64,000 nucleotides of DNA, from the NCBI RefSeq assembly GCF_048544455.1, contig NC_133538.1, positions 42,692,969 to 42,756,968 on the forward strand, given 5' to 3'. The notes under the pieces are model-generated. The model saw only the letters and a program-made list of their open reading frames with translations, was not told the DNA's origin and made no database searches. How positions within the stretch are numbered: the stretch's first letter is position 1; the number at the start of each line of letters is the position of its first letter. The stretch is from Silene latifolia. Lineage: Eukaryota > Streptophyta > Magnoliopsida > Caryophyllales > Caryophyllaceae. Below are positions 22,447 to 32,974 of the stretch, piece by piece. Made by a program: the position numbers and the translations under genes.

Positions 22447-22629
22447 CTTGGTAGAAGGGTCAAAGGTACTCAAGCCTTCCCTTTGACGATGTTTCTCCTA
22501 GAATCATGTCTAGGTAGGACCTCTAGGACCTATCAAAACAACACTGAAGGAAAAAGATAAAAACTGCCTCAAGGAATAAATCCCTTGAGGCGGAAGACAA
22601 ACGAAAATAAACAGATAAATAGGCCAATT

Positions 22630-22655
22630 GCCTCCCCGACAACGGCGCCAAAATT
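22630..22655 (-). other. Primer-binding site, inner copy
   Basis: On the minus strand TTTTGGCGCCGTTGTCGGGG directly follows the LTR end GTATCA. This PBS type is common in Athila-like gypsy elements. An identical arrangement stands at 29730-29754. Confidence 0.85.
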
Positions 22656-24245
22656 TGATACAGTCGTTTGTGTACCAAAAATAAAGCTAAATATACTAAC
22701 AGAAGTTAGTGATAAGTAGGGTCGATCTCCACAGGGAGACAAGGTATCTATCTGAAAGTCCGTCTATCTAAGTCACAAATGGGGGTTTTGTATTTGATTT
22801 TCTAAACTACTAAAGGTTTAAGGGGAAGAGAAATAGGGAAAGAGCGATAAAGCAAGAAAATGTGATAAAAGTGATTAGATAAAGAAGGTATGTCAGGATT
22901 TCGGTTCACCATGGCAGTTCATCGACTCAGTCATAAATAGCCTAGACAATCTACTGTGAGAAGGATAAGGGAAAGGTCCTTCCGGTCCACTTTCTATCCT
23001 AGAATTCCACTAATTTAAATTTCGTCCTCATTAGGGTAGTCTACTGTTCATAGCAGGTCTATTTACTCCAATCTTCCGATCTAGGGGTAAGATTAACCAG
23101 ATTAAGCTAATTTAGAAGCATGCATTTAACTAAATTGGTGTTACAGTTATATTGCTATGGGACAGATTCTCACAAGTAAACCATCTAGTTTATTCGCTAT
23201 AACGTCACAATCCTACCATGGATTCCCTAGTCCTAACATAGAAGAAATTAGCTACTCATACTACTAATGGTGTCAACAATAATAATTAATAATGAGCATA
23301 CTAATCAAAAGCATGATGGAAAAAAAATGATTAAGCATAAACTAAATTAGGGCAGAAATATTAAAGAGAGAAAGCAAGAATTTAAAGCAAGCAAACAAAA
23401 AGATTAAGATTAAGAGAGAAAAGTGATTATAATCTAAAGCAATCCGGCGTAAAGATCAATCCAGTAGCAAAGCAAGAGATTAAAGGGAAGAGAAAAAGTG
23501 ACTAACAGTGAAGAGTGTATGAGAAAGGAGATTTTTTGACCTAATCCCGATTTCCTTTATATAGGGAAGTCATTATTAACATAAAATAAACCTAACACGA
23601 GATAAAAATCCCGAGTATATAAGCTAATCACTCGATCGAGTAACTTTATATCACTCGATCGAACAAATCCAAGCTAAAACCTCTTGATCGAGTACTTTAG
23701 GTACTCGATCGAACACTTATCAAAAAGGCACTTTCGATCGAGTAGAAAAAGAAGTCTATCGAACACAATTGTACTCGATCGAGTACTTTCCAGCGCACAA
23801 TTCCTGCTTCGCGCACTGAACTTTAAACGGCTTCCGTTTCTTCTTTAGTTGGGAAAACGGAGCGTTTCCGGTGGCGTTGGAAAGCTAAGAGGACAATATT
23901 TCATCTCTAATTGGAATCACTAGAAAATCAGTTATAGAACTCGAGATATGGCTCTTCAAAGTAGGCACTAGCAATTTGAAGTTCTTCCTTTGCTCACCTA
24001 GCTATCTTACTTCTTTGCGCATCTCAAAATAGTAGTCTTAAGCCTTCGACTCAACTCATCTCCTAAATGCATGCATAGGGACATGTTTTAGGCTTGATTA
24101 CGCTCATTTCCGGTTCATACCTGTAAATAATACAAGACAAACCAAAGTAGACTATTCGGGTGACATTTGTAGCCAAACAGCACAAAAAATGTATTGAAAT
24201 GCGTGCAAATGAAGTACAAAATACCTATATAAAATGCACGCATCA
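22656..24245 (-). repeat. LTR of the nested Athila-like element (inner copy, about 1.6 kb)
   Basis: The LTR runs TGATGCGTGCA…GTATCA on the minus strand. It closely matches 29755-31351 with scattered SNPs and short indels. It contains CTCGATCGAG palindromes at 23625-23790. On the minus strand a T-rich promoter region and TATA-like sequences are present (for example near 23573). Confidence 0.9.
23625..23790. repeat. CTCGATCGAG palindrome cluster in the nested LTR
   Basis: Variants such as CACTCGATCGAGTA, TACTCGATCGAACA and TACTCGATCGAGTA occur about seven times. The sister LTR has the same cluster at about 30735-30895. Confidence 0.85.
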
Positions 24246-26086
24246 AATCTTCTCAAATCAAACCTTTGCTTGTCCCCAAGCAAATTAAATGCAAACTAAT
24301 AGAACGGATATGAAAACTCAGAGCTAGCTATAATCTGTCTACTTGAACCAAACTAATGCAATCAAAAATTAACAATCATAGCTACAGTAGTCAATACGCA
24401 AACGAGTTATATGATGTCCATAAACAAGGCTTACCTATCGACCTTACAAGACCAACAAAATCGGACTCTCACGTGGTCACTTTTCTCTCATGAAGCAAAG
24501 CGTGAATAATTATGTGTAAGAGGGAAAGAGAATACAGTCACTCACCTAAACTGCGACCTATATAACATGCATGCAACAAAACTGATAGACGATTCAAGTA
24601 CTACGCATACACTCTAACCAACAATGTTCGTCATAGCCGAGGGCTTACAAATAGTATGGGAAAGTGAGGTTACAGGTGAGAAAAGGCAAAATAGATTATG
24701 GAAATGTGGAGGTAAAGCGTCAAGCTAGCTCCTAAACAAGACCATATAAACACCATCCAAAACTCAGCTGTCTAGAAAATAAAGCTCAAGTGCCCTTCAT
24801 TGGCACATATCTCACTATCCAATACACTATCTCCTCAAAAATATACGAATAGATCGGAGGAGTGAGACCGTCACAAGATAAAAATAAGCATATACAGTCT
24901 CTTTTATTCAACAAACTCAGCCCCTTTTTTTCAACTTTTCTTCTTCTGCTCACGTGTAACTCAATCTTTTTTCATTTTTTTCTTTTCTTTTTTCTTTTTC
25001 ACACGTGTTCTTTTTTTTTTCATTTCCACGTTTTTTTTTCTTTGTTATCCTTTCTCATTTTTCTACCAACTCCAATCAATTGGACAACCGAGCCAAACTC
25101 GCAACATGGATATATATATACCACAAGAAATCACACTAAACTAGCTTGACAAGGCAGGCTTAATTTTGGGTGTAGCTAATGGGTCAAAAAGGCTATATTT
25201 GGCTTAAGTGGAGCTAAATGGGTGAAAAATGAAAGAAAAGAAAATTTGCAAGAACCTCCCTGCATGTGACACCAACCACAAACCCGAATGTATGCAATTG
25301 ACAAGAAATCGAATTTCACAAATGTGCAAAAGTAATGGACATGTTACGCAAGGAGTACTACTCTCAATTCCTCATGAACTGGTCATGAAAGTCACCAGTT
25401 ATAAGGCTCTAAATCTCAGAATTTGTAAAGTAGGTTGCCAATTTATCAGGTCAAGTCTACACAGTTAGCTAAATTTGAACAAAAACTCGTAGATATGCGC
25501 AAGACTCAGCTAATAACTATCAATAGAGTGCAAGGCTCAAGTTAAAATGACAAGTTAAAGTGCAATTTCATCATGGAAATCAACCGTTCCGACTCAACTT
25601 ATATGCTAAAATAAACGTGAATTTTTTGATTTTTTTGAGTTTTTTTTTTTGATTTTTATGGGAATAAACAAGCAATGCATACGGAAATTAAACGTAATAA
25701 CAGAAATGCAATAAAACAAGATGCAGACACAGATATGGATGCATAACCTCCCCAAACCAAACCGTACAATGCCCTCATTGTACCCAAAAATAAAGAAAGG
25801 AAATGCAAACTAAAAAAGAGAGAGTGAAGCTGTAGAAAACTTACAAGATAACGCGAAGTAGGGACCTCCCCAAACCAGCCAGCAACATGGGAGATCAAAA
25901 TAGCCCCAGAACAGCGTCACAGGAAACGAATCAAAACAGGCGAACTTGGTGCTCGATCGAAGAGATTTAGTACTCGGTCGAGTACATTAGGCTGCAAAAG
26001 TGGTCGATCGAAGGAATCAAGTACTCGATCGAGTGGTACGTGCAGACAAATGTCGACCAAAAACCAAGTCTAAATCGTTCACAGCT
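24246..26086 (-). other. Non-coding interior of the nested element, 3' side
   Basis: No pol-related frame is present. Directly inside the LTR, on the minus strand, there is CTTGGGGACAAGCAAAGG followed by a purine-rich stretch up to the LTR, which is the expected 3' end and polypurine region of this retroelement type. T-rich low-complexity sequence spans about 24960-25050. Further CTCGATCGAG palindromes lie at 25950-26035. Confidence 0.65.
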
Positions 26087-26729
26087 TGGAAATCCGCAGA
26101 CCTTCCTGATCAGTATCGCATCTAAACCTGACTGTCAGGCTGTCAGGGTGTCAGGCTATCAGGGCACATGAAGATAGGCGCCAGGCCATGGAGAGGACAA
26201 CGGTCAAAATATCAGGACGATATTAGACCATATACGCGTATTATAAAGGAATTATATACGCTAAGACATTAAAGTGTGAAGATCTCGCAAAAATGCAATG
26301 CGAATCAAGGGAGGAATAATTAGCCATTATTATAGGCAATAATGGAGAATAATCCGTATTTAATATCATATCAAGCAGCCGTTCAAGATGGAAGCCTATA
26401 TAAGGAACACTTTGAAGATATTGGAGACATATCATTCACACGCAAGAAGAAGTATACGCAATACATAGAGAGAAATATAAACATTGTTATTGTCATACAA
26501 TTATTCTTCCAAATTACATAGTAAAATCCTCTCCTAGCTTGGTGCCCGTGGTTTTTTCCCATTCAAGGGTTTTCCACGTACAAAATTACTTGTCTTATTA
26601 TTGTTGTTGTTATTTCATTTACACTTATTACTCGTACCCGACGACCGACCAACGGACTATCTATAGCTACTTAACCTTACACAACTCTACCACGACCGAT
26701 TTCGCCTTGCGCAAAATCCACACAAAACA
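26087..26729 (+). repeat. Left LTR of the inserted element
   Basis: The LTR begins TGGAAATCCGCAG and ends ACAAAACA, one base before TTGGCGCCCACCG. A TATATAAGG box near 26398 is followed by the transcribed part. Near the start, TGTCAGG-type units repeat three times (26133-26160), one more than in the inverted copy. Confidence 0.75.
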
Positions 26730-26730
26730 A

Positions 26731-26748
26731 TTGGCGCCCACCGTGGGG
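26731..26748 (+). other. Primer-binding site of the inserted element
   Basis: TTGGCGCCCACCGTGGGG directly follows the LTR end. It is a typical plant gypsy PBS block. Confidence 0.85.
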
Positions 26749-26806
26749 CATCTAGCTCTTTAAATCCTATTTTCTTATCTTACAAAAATTCAAAAAACCT
26801 ACAAAA

Positions 26807-28129
26807 ATGGCCGAACCCACCGTTGAAGAACAATTGAATGCGCTCTCCAAAAATCGGCCGAGTTGGAAAGCCTCAAAGAAAAAGTAGCCCAAACCAAGCG
26901 AAATCCCGCAATTGAAAGAATCTGAGTCGGCTCTAAAGCAAAAATTAGAGAAGACCCAAGGGGCAGCTCTAGATTCCAACCAGGAACCCCATTTTCATCA
27001 ATCATTAAAAATATTGATTTTTCCATTTTTGGGAGCCCAAGTATTCCTAAATCCATTAATGTTGATGGTGATGATGAACCAAAAGATGATAAGGAGAAAC
27101 CGATGAATCCGCAGCCCATCATGATGGCAAAGTGGTTCAGAGATCAAGAAACTCAATGAAAAATTCGATAAGATACCCGAGTACCGCCAAAGATGGAAGA
27201 AGTCGCCCAAATATCTTTGATTCGCCTTTCATAGACGAAATAGCAAAGATAGACCTACCCAAGAAGTTCACAATTCTATCCATGAGGGTCTATGATGGAA
27301 CCACGGATCCACAAAATCACGTGGCTCTTTACAAGCAGAAAATGCTGGCTGCATCTATTCCTAGCGAGTTCAGACAAGTTTGTATGTGCAAGGATTTGGA
27401 ATGACCCTGACTGGCCCTGCTCTGCAATGGTACATCAACCTGCCAACTGGGAGCATCCATTCCTTTGCCAACCTGGTCAGCAACTTCAACCAGCAGTTCG
27501 CGAGTAGCAGGGAGTTGGAGAAACGATCCAGTGATCTTTACCGAGTTACACAGAAGCCTGATGAAACTCTCAGGATATTTTTTGCAAGATTCAACAAGGA
27601 GAAAGTATCCATACCCAGGTGTGACGTTGGAACAGAAGTGGAGGCATTCAGACAGGGGTTACTACCATATAGTGACATATACAGCGAACTCACTAAGTAT
27701 CCCTGCCACACCTTCGAAGATGTCCAGGCCAAGACTCTTGCCTTCATCAGGCTGGAAGAAGATAAAAGCTATAAACTTGGATCACCCAGCAGACCAAAAG
27801 ATCATGAAAGGAGCAGTAGGAAGTGCAACAAAGGAAACAACTATAAACCTACTCCATATTCTAGGCCAGATCAGTCAGAAGTGAACCTGGCCCATGAGTA
27901 TCAAGGTAAGGTTAAAGTTTACCCACCTATCTCTGAACATAACTTCAGTGTTGATATTGCAGGGTTGATCCAGAGACTTGACAACATGGGATCAGCTGTC
28001 AGATGGCCCAAGAAGTCAGAAAATCCAAATCCCAGGAAGTATTCCCAAATAAAAAAGAAAAATCAGCAGGCAAACTGGCTCCCACATGGGAAGGCCCACT
28101 TTAATGCTGCGTATATAATTCCTTTATAA
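26807..28129 (+). pseudogene. Gag of the inserted gypsy-type element
   Basis: The frame starting with MAEPTVEEQLNALSK (26807) is broken several times. The longest intact part, 27380-28129, has the Retrotrans_gag core (LTGPALQWYINLPTGSI, FNQQFASSRELEKRSSDLYRVTQKPDETLRIFFARFNKE). The N-terminal half of the capsid lies in other frames upstream (DPQNHVALYKQKM, 27132-27404). The last residues are encoded by the inverted LTR piece, so the true C-terminus, protease and pol are lost. Confidence 0.8.
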
Positions 28130-28274
28130 TACGCGTATATGGTCTAATATTGTCCTGATATTTTGACCGTTGTCCTCTCCATGGCCTGGCGCCTATATTC
28201 ATGTGCCCTGATAGCCTGGCACCCTGACAGTCAGGCTCAGATGAGATACTGATCAGGAAGGTCTGTGGATTTCA
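28097..28274 (-). repeat. Inverted partial LTR closing the inserted element
   Basis: This is the reverse complement of about 26087-26277 with only a few substitutions and one 8-bp difference in the TGTCAGG units. It forms an inverted repeat of about 178 bp with the left end, about 1.8 kb apart. Confidence 0.85.
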
Positions 28275-28390
28275 AGGCCTAACAACACACACAACAAAAA
28301 CTGAAAACTAAGTCAACTAAAAATTTAAACTTCGGGTTGCCTCCCGGACAGCGCTAGTTTCAGATAGGTCTCAGCTCGACCTTCTTCTTA

Positions 28391-29545
28391 TCATCCACCG
28401 ACAAAAATTAATGGCCCGCAACAAGGTTGTTGACTGAATGAGGTCCCCTCAGCATCCATCAGCTTGACCTTAGGCCTCCATACCATCGCATCAACAAGAG
28501 AACAGCGACTTATTGCAGCGTAATGGCCTACACCTTTAGCTCTCTCGCGCGCTTTCTTCTTGTACGGCTTAGCCTCATCCAATCCTCCGCCTGGGTCATC
28601 AATCCACACCGTTTCAGTCTCCAAGGTCAACGTATGATGCTTACCTTCTGAGTCCGTCAACCTATCAGTACCTGCAGAAGAAGTAATAAAGGAATTAACC
28701 TTGATTGCAAAAATATCGTCTGAAATAAATTTAGACGACCATTCATTGTTATTAGCAAAAAAATTACTCGATCGAGCACTTATGTAACCCGATCGAAGTA
28801 TTTTTTCAACATTTGTACTCGATCGAGCAACTTGTGTTACTCGATCGAGGACTTGATTTTCCTCATTGCTCGATCGAGAGCTTTCACCCTCTCGATCGAG
28901 TACTTCCTCAGTAATTTCACTCGATCGAGTATAGTAAGGCTCTCGATTGAGTGTTTGAACAGTGGTAGGCAGGACTGCTTTGTATCCTTCCTCTTGAACA
29001 GTGTTTGCAACATTAGTAGGCAGAACCGGCCTTTCGCAGGGAGTTTCACTCCGGGCGTGGATAGCACAGACGGTCTCGGGCCGCCTAGAAATTTGCTCGG
29101 CCAATACTTGAGCCAACTGAGCTTTAAGTGACTTGATAGTAGCGTCTTTAGTTTGAATAACTTCTTGCACTTGCAGTGCAAGTGTCTTCACTATAGATGT
29201 CAACTCAGCAATTTCTTCTTTATGCTTATTAGGAGGAGGAGTTTGTTGTGGCGGCGGGCAAACAAATGGAGACTCTTGATAGCCTCTTTGCTGAAATGGA
29301 TATGGCGGCACATATGCAGAAGAATGACTAGCTTGTCTACGCCGGCTAAACGCGTAGACTACATCATTGTTCGCTAGATAAATGACAGCTTCGTGCCCCG
29401 CAGTACCACATTCCTTACAATGGACCACCTGTTGTGCCGTAGTATGGAGCTGAGATGAACCACTCCAAGACTGTCTACTCTCCAGCTTGTCAGATCTTGC
29501 ATTCTGAGCTTCAAACTGTACTATAATTCGGGAGACACTAGACAT
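28391..29545 (-). CDS. Gag-like protein of the nested Athila-type element
   Basis: The frame is open for about 385 residues. The first in-frame ATG is at 29545 (MSSVSRIIVQFEAQN…); the frame extends a little upstream to a TTG but has a stop just before that. It has a short CCHC-like motif (CKECGTAGHEAVIYL), a Pro/Gln-rich stretch, and a coiled-coil-like segment (EEIAELTSIVKTLALQVQEVIQTK). The C-terminal half is odd: at 28765-28955 eight CTCGATCGAG-type palindromes lie inside the coding sequence and are translated as repeated LDR and RSS motifs. The end (VWRPKVKLMDAEGTSF) matches no domain I recognise. No pol follows, so the element would need enzymes from elsewhere. It is one of the few long uninterrupted frames here. 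Confidence 0.65.
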   Translation of the reverse strand: MSSVSRIIVQFEAQNARSDKLESRQSWSGSSQLHTTAQQVVHCKECGTAGHEAVIYLANNDVVYAFSRRRQASHSSAYVPPYPFQQRGYQESPFVCPPPQQTPPPNKHKEEIAELTSIVKTLALQVQEVIQTKDATIKSLKAQLAQVLAEQISRRPETVCAIHARSETPCERPVLPTNVANTVQEEGYKAVLPTTVQTLNREPYYTRSSEITEEVLDREGESSRSSNEENQVLDRVTQVARSSTNVEKILRSGYISARSSNFFANNNEWSSKFISDDIFAIKVNSFITSSAGTDRLTDSEGKHHTLTLETETVWIDDPGGGLDEAKPYKKKARERAKGVGHYAAISRCSLVDAMVWRPKVKLMDAEGTSFSQQPCCGPLIFVGG

Positions 29546-29729
29546 CTTGGTAGAAGGGTCAAAGGTACTCAAGCCTTCCCTTTGACGATCTTTCTCCTAG
29601 AATCATGTCTAGGTAGGACCTCTAGGACCTATCAAAACAACACTGAAGGAAAAAGATAAAAATTGCCTCAAGGAATAAATCCCTTGAGGCGGAAGACAAA
29701 CGAAAATAAACAGATAAATAGGCCAATTG

Positions 29730-29754
29730 TCTCCCCGACAACGGCGCCAAAATT
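29730..29754 (-). other. Primer-binding site of the nested Athila-type element (outer copy)
   Basis: On the minus strand TTTTGGCGCCGTTGTCGGGG directly follows the LTR end GTATCA, as at 22630-22655. Confidence 0.88.
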
Positions 29755-31351
29755 TGATACAGTCGTTTGTGTACCAAAAATAAAGCTAAATATACTAACA
29801 GAAGTTAGTGATAAGTAGGGTCGATCTCCACAGGGAGACAAGGTATCTATCTGAAAGTCCGTCTATCTAAGTCACAAATGGGGGTTTTGTATTTGATTTT
29901 CTAAACTACTAAAGGTTTAAGGGGAAGAGAAATAGGGAAAGAGCGATAAAGCAAGAAAATGTGATAAAGGTGATCTGATAAAGAAGGTATGTCAGGATTT
30001 CGGTTCACCATGATACTTCATCGACTCAGTCATAAATAGCCTAGACAATCTACTGTGAGAAGGATAAGGGAAAGGTCCTTACGGTCCACTTTCTATCCTA
30101 GAATTCCACTAATTTAACTTCCGTCCTCATTAGGGTAGTCTACTGTTCATAGCAGGTCTATTTACTCCAATCTTCCGATCTAGGGGTAAGATTAACCAAA
30201 TTATTAAGGTAATTTAGAAGCATGCATTCAACTAAATTGGTGTTACAGTTATATTGCTATGAGACATATTCTCACAAGTAAACCATCTAGTCTATTCTCT
30301 ACATCGTCACAATCCTACCATGGATATGGATTCCCTAGTCCTAACATAGAAGAAATTAGCTACTCCTACTACTAATGGTGTCAACAATAATAATAATAAT
30401 GAGCATACTAATCAAAAGCATGATGGAATAAAGATTATTAAGCATAAACTAAATTAGGGCAGAAATATTAAAGAGAGAAAGCAAGAATTTGAAGCAAACA
30501 AACAAAAAGATTAAGATTAAGAGAGAAAAGTGATTACAATCTAAAGCAGTCCGGCGTAAAGATCAATCCAATAGCAAAGGAAGAGATTAAAGGGAAAAGA
30601 AAAAGTGATTAACAGTGAAGAGTGTATGAGAAAGGAGAGTTTTTGACCTAATCCCGACTTCCTTTATATAGGGAAGTCGTTATTAAAATAAAATAAACCT
30701 AACACGGGATAAAAATCCCGAGTATATAAGCTAATCACTCGATTGAGTAACTTTATATCACTCGATCGAACAAATCCAAGCTAAAATCTCTCGATCGAGT
30801 ACTTTAGGTACTCAATCGAACACTTATCAAAAAGGCACTTTTGATCGAGTAGAAAAAGAAGTCGATCGAACACAATTGTACTCGATCGAGTACTTTCCAG
30901 CGCACAATTCCTGCTTCGCGCACTAAACTTTAAACTGCTTCTATTTCTTCGTTAGTTGGGAAAATAGAGCGTTTCCGGTGGCGTTGGAAAGCTAAGAGAA
31001 CAAAATTTCATCTCCAATTGGAATCACCTGAAAATCAGTTGTATAACTCGAGATATGGCTCTTCAAAGTAGGTACTAGCAATTTGAAGTTCTTCCTTTGC
31101 TCGCCTAGCTATCTTACTTCTTTGCGCATCTCAAAATAGTAGTCTTAAGGCTTCGAATCAACTCATCTCCTAAATGAATGCATAGGGACATGTTTAGGCT
31201 TGATTACGCTCATTTCTGGTTCATACCTGCAATTAATATAAGATAAACCAAAGTAGACTATTCGGGGGACATTTGTAGCCAAACACCACACAAAATGCAT
31301 TGAAATGCGTGCAAATGAAGTACAAAATACTTATACAAAATGCACGCATCA
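29755..31351 (-). repeat. 5' LTR of the nested Athila-like element (about 1.6 kb)
   Basis: On the minus strand it runs from TGATGCGTGCA (31351) to GTATCA (29755). The outer end abuts TSD CTGCC (31352-31356). It is very similar to the LTR at 22656-24245. Confidence 0.9.
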
Positions 31352-31356
31352 CTGCC
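31352..31356. repeat. Target-site duplication CTGCC of the nested element, right
   Basis: Identical to 22129-22133. It marks the return to the interrupted Tekay-like 3' LTR. Confidence 0.9.
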
Positions 31357-32569
31357 GAGGAACACTCGGCCGAGTATACTGAATACTCGACCGAGTAGAG
31401 GATACTCGGCCGAGTATACTATATACTCGACCGAGAATCCGGTCTGGCGAGTAATATTTCAGCGGTTTGATTCGAGAGTAATTAGGGCGTTATATAATTT
31501 CATTAACCAGTTTCCTAAACACTATTTACAAAACTTAATCATCGTACGACGCTCTAATCACTCTGAATCTCTCCTCTGTGCGTGTGGATAATCGTAGTAA
31601 TCGCATTCAATCCTTTATTCCTCCGTCGGTAAGTCTTTATCCCCTTGATTGTTGGTGATTATTTTCTAGGATTGTCTTTAATCATGTATTGGGGGAACTG
31701 GGGTTTTGCAATTAGTAATTGTGTTATGTGATTATTGTTTAGGCGAAGACTTCGTAGAGGAGCCGTTCCAGTTGCTTAATTCTCTTCACTGCTGTTGTTT
31801 CTAAGGTAGGGTTTCCCTACTCAGTTACTGTTAATTGATTTAAGATGTGATTGTATTGTGTATGCCCGTTTCTGCTAAACATCGGAGTGTTGGTGTTGTG
31901 GTGGTGGTTGTGGTTGTGATGTTGTGTTGGTTGTGGTGGAGTCACTTGCGGGAGTGGCTTCACGCCCTAGTTCGCCCTCCGTGGAACCCGTCACGGGAGG
32001 GGATGTGCACATTAAGCGACAGGGTTATCTCTCGTTGATGAGCGGGATTTTGGTGGGTATTGGCTGCGGTCCCCCACTGGCGGCGTGGACTACCTGTTGC
32101 GATGGGTAGTCTGGCAGGACTACACACTTTGGTGTGTAGTCAGTTACTGTGTGAGATCGGGAGACTGGGGATGGAGGATGATCAGCTGGTTACTTGTGCC
32201 TTGTCTTATTTTAATTGAGCAGTACTGACCCCGTCGTTATTTTGTAAAATCTGCGGTGATCCATTCGGGGATGGTGAGTAGGCTGTGACTGGTAATGCAT
32301 TTCGTGAGCTTGGGGCGGTCATGGGAGAGTCGTCACGCCAGATTTAGTATCACCATCATGATTCTTAGCTTTTGTTTTGTATTTGATAGCATTTGGTTTT
32401 ACGTTTTTGGATTTTGGAACATTGTAACTTTTAATACCTTACCGTATTTTAATAAATGTGTTTGGGACTGTTGCTTTTGATATGTACTAACCGCGGGCAA
32501 CCGAGATGCTAACAGCCTTTCATGCTGGGGTAGTCCTGGTAAGGTACCTTGGTATGAGGAGGTGTTACA
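31357..32569 (+). repeat. 3' LTR of the Tekay-like element, second part
   Basis: It continues the LTR interrupted at 22133 and ends GGTGTTACA. With the first part it gives about 1305 bp, against 1301 bp for the 5' LTR. Differences from the 5' LTR are mostly single bases and a short GT-rich length change near 31900. Confidence 0.9.
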
Positions 32570-32574
32570 TTCAG

Positions 32575-32974
32575 GCTCACTCAAACATATTTCTTCATCT
32601 TCAATATCATCTAAAACTTCATTATCATTCTCAGTTTCTCTTATATCAGTCACATCCTTTTGTTGGTCCTCTCCAAGAAAATATAAGTCAATGGACCCAT
32701 GTGTAACCCCTTATATCTTTAGCTCCTCTATAGTTTCTTTATCACATAATATTTGTATTCCTACTCCTTTGATGCGATAAAAACAGTCTGCATTCCCATG
32801 ACCATACAACTCTTTGGCCATGTCGTTCACGTTTTTAAAAGTTAACTCGCATATATCCAAGACGCACTCAACAAAACATCCACCCACATAGTCTATCGTA
32901 TTATCAGTTGCCGATAAATTTCCCCCATAATGATACTTACATGTAATGATATTTGGTGGTACATCTAAGAACAC
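32575..32974 (-). pseudogene. MULE transposase N-terminal part (PB1-like domain)
   Basis: The frame on the minus strand reads a PB1-like region (ITCKYHYGGNL…IDYVGGCFVECVLDI…MAKELYG…FYRIKGVGIQIL), as found at the N-terminus of many plant MuDR-type transposases. It then meets a TAA at 32713-32711, continues in frame through an acidic stretch (ENDNEVLDDIEDEE), and is cut by the Tekay-like insertion at 32569. The reading continues at 15095. The first in-frame codon is GTG, so the true start is probably in an upstream exon not identified here. Confidence 0.82.

Larger units (their letters stand above)
26087..28274 (+). mobile_element. Rearranged gypsy-type LTR element with inverted U3 ends
   Basis: The left side is an LTR (26087-26729) followed by a PBS and gag on the plus strand. 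The right side (about 28097-28274) is not the LTR in direct orientation but an inverted copy of its first roughly 175 bp. Both outer ends therefore show the same LTR start, TGGAAATCC/TGAAATCC. There is no pol and no clear TSD. It lies inside the Athila-like element. Confidence 0.78.
22134..31351 (-). mobile_element. Nested Athila-like gag-only LTR element, rearranged (LTR-int-LTR-int-LTR end)
   Basis: On the minus strand the order is LTR 31351-29755, PBS, gag, non-coding interior (with a further insertion at 26087-28274), LTR 24245-22656, a second PBS, a truncated gag, and finally the last 49 bp of a third LTR (22182-22134). The whole block is flanked by one TSD, CTGCC. No pol is present anywhere in it. 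The PBS type, a CTTGGGGACAAGC motif near the 3' LTR and a CCGGGAGGCAACCC motif downstream of gag point to Athila-related, non-autonomous elements. Confidence 0.87.
15096..32569 (+). mobile_element. Ty3/gypsy Tekay-like chromovirus, split by a nested element
   Basis: The complete LTR element is 5' LTR 15096-16396, PBS 16400, a leader with palindromic repeats, gag-pol 17235-21849, polypurine tract near 22028-22041, and 3' LTR 22042-22133 plus 31357-32569. The 9.2-kb Athila-like element at 22134-31351 interrupts the 3' LTR. The pol order is protease, RT, RNase H, integrase and a chromodomain-like tail, hence gypsy chromovirus. It sits inside the MULE transposase gene. Several stops, two frameshifts and three catalytic substitutions make it inactive. 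Confidence 0.9.

Noticed and set aside
24860-25149. Phe/Leu-rich 95-codon frame as a membrane protein
   Set aside because: It is the translation of a T-rich low-complexity stretch in a retroelement interior.
29546-29572. Start of the nested gag at 29572
   Set aside because: The codon there is TTG; the first ATG in frame is at 29545, so that start is used.
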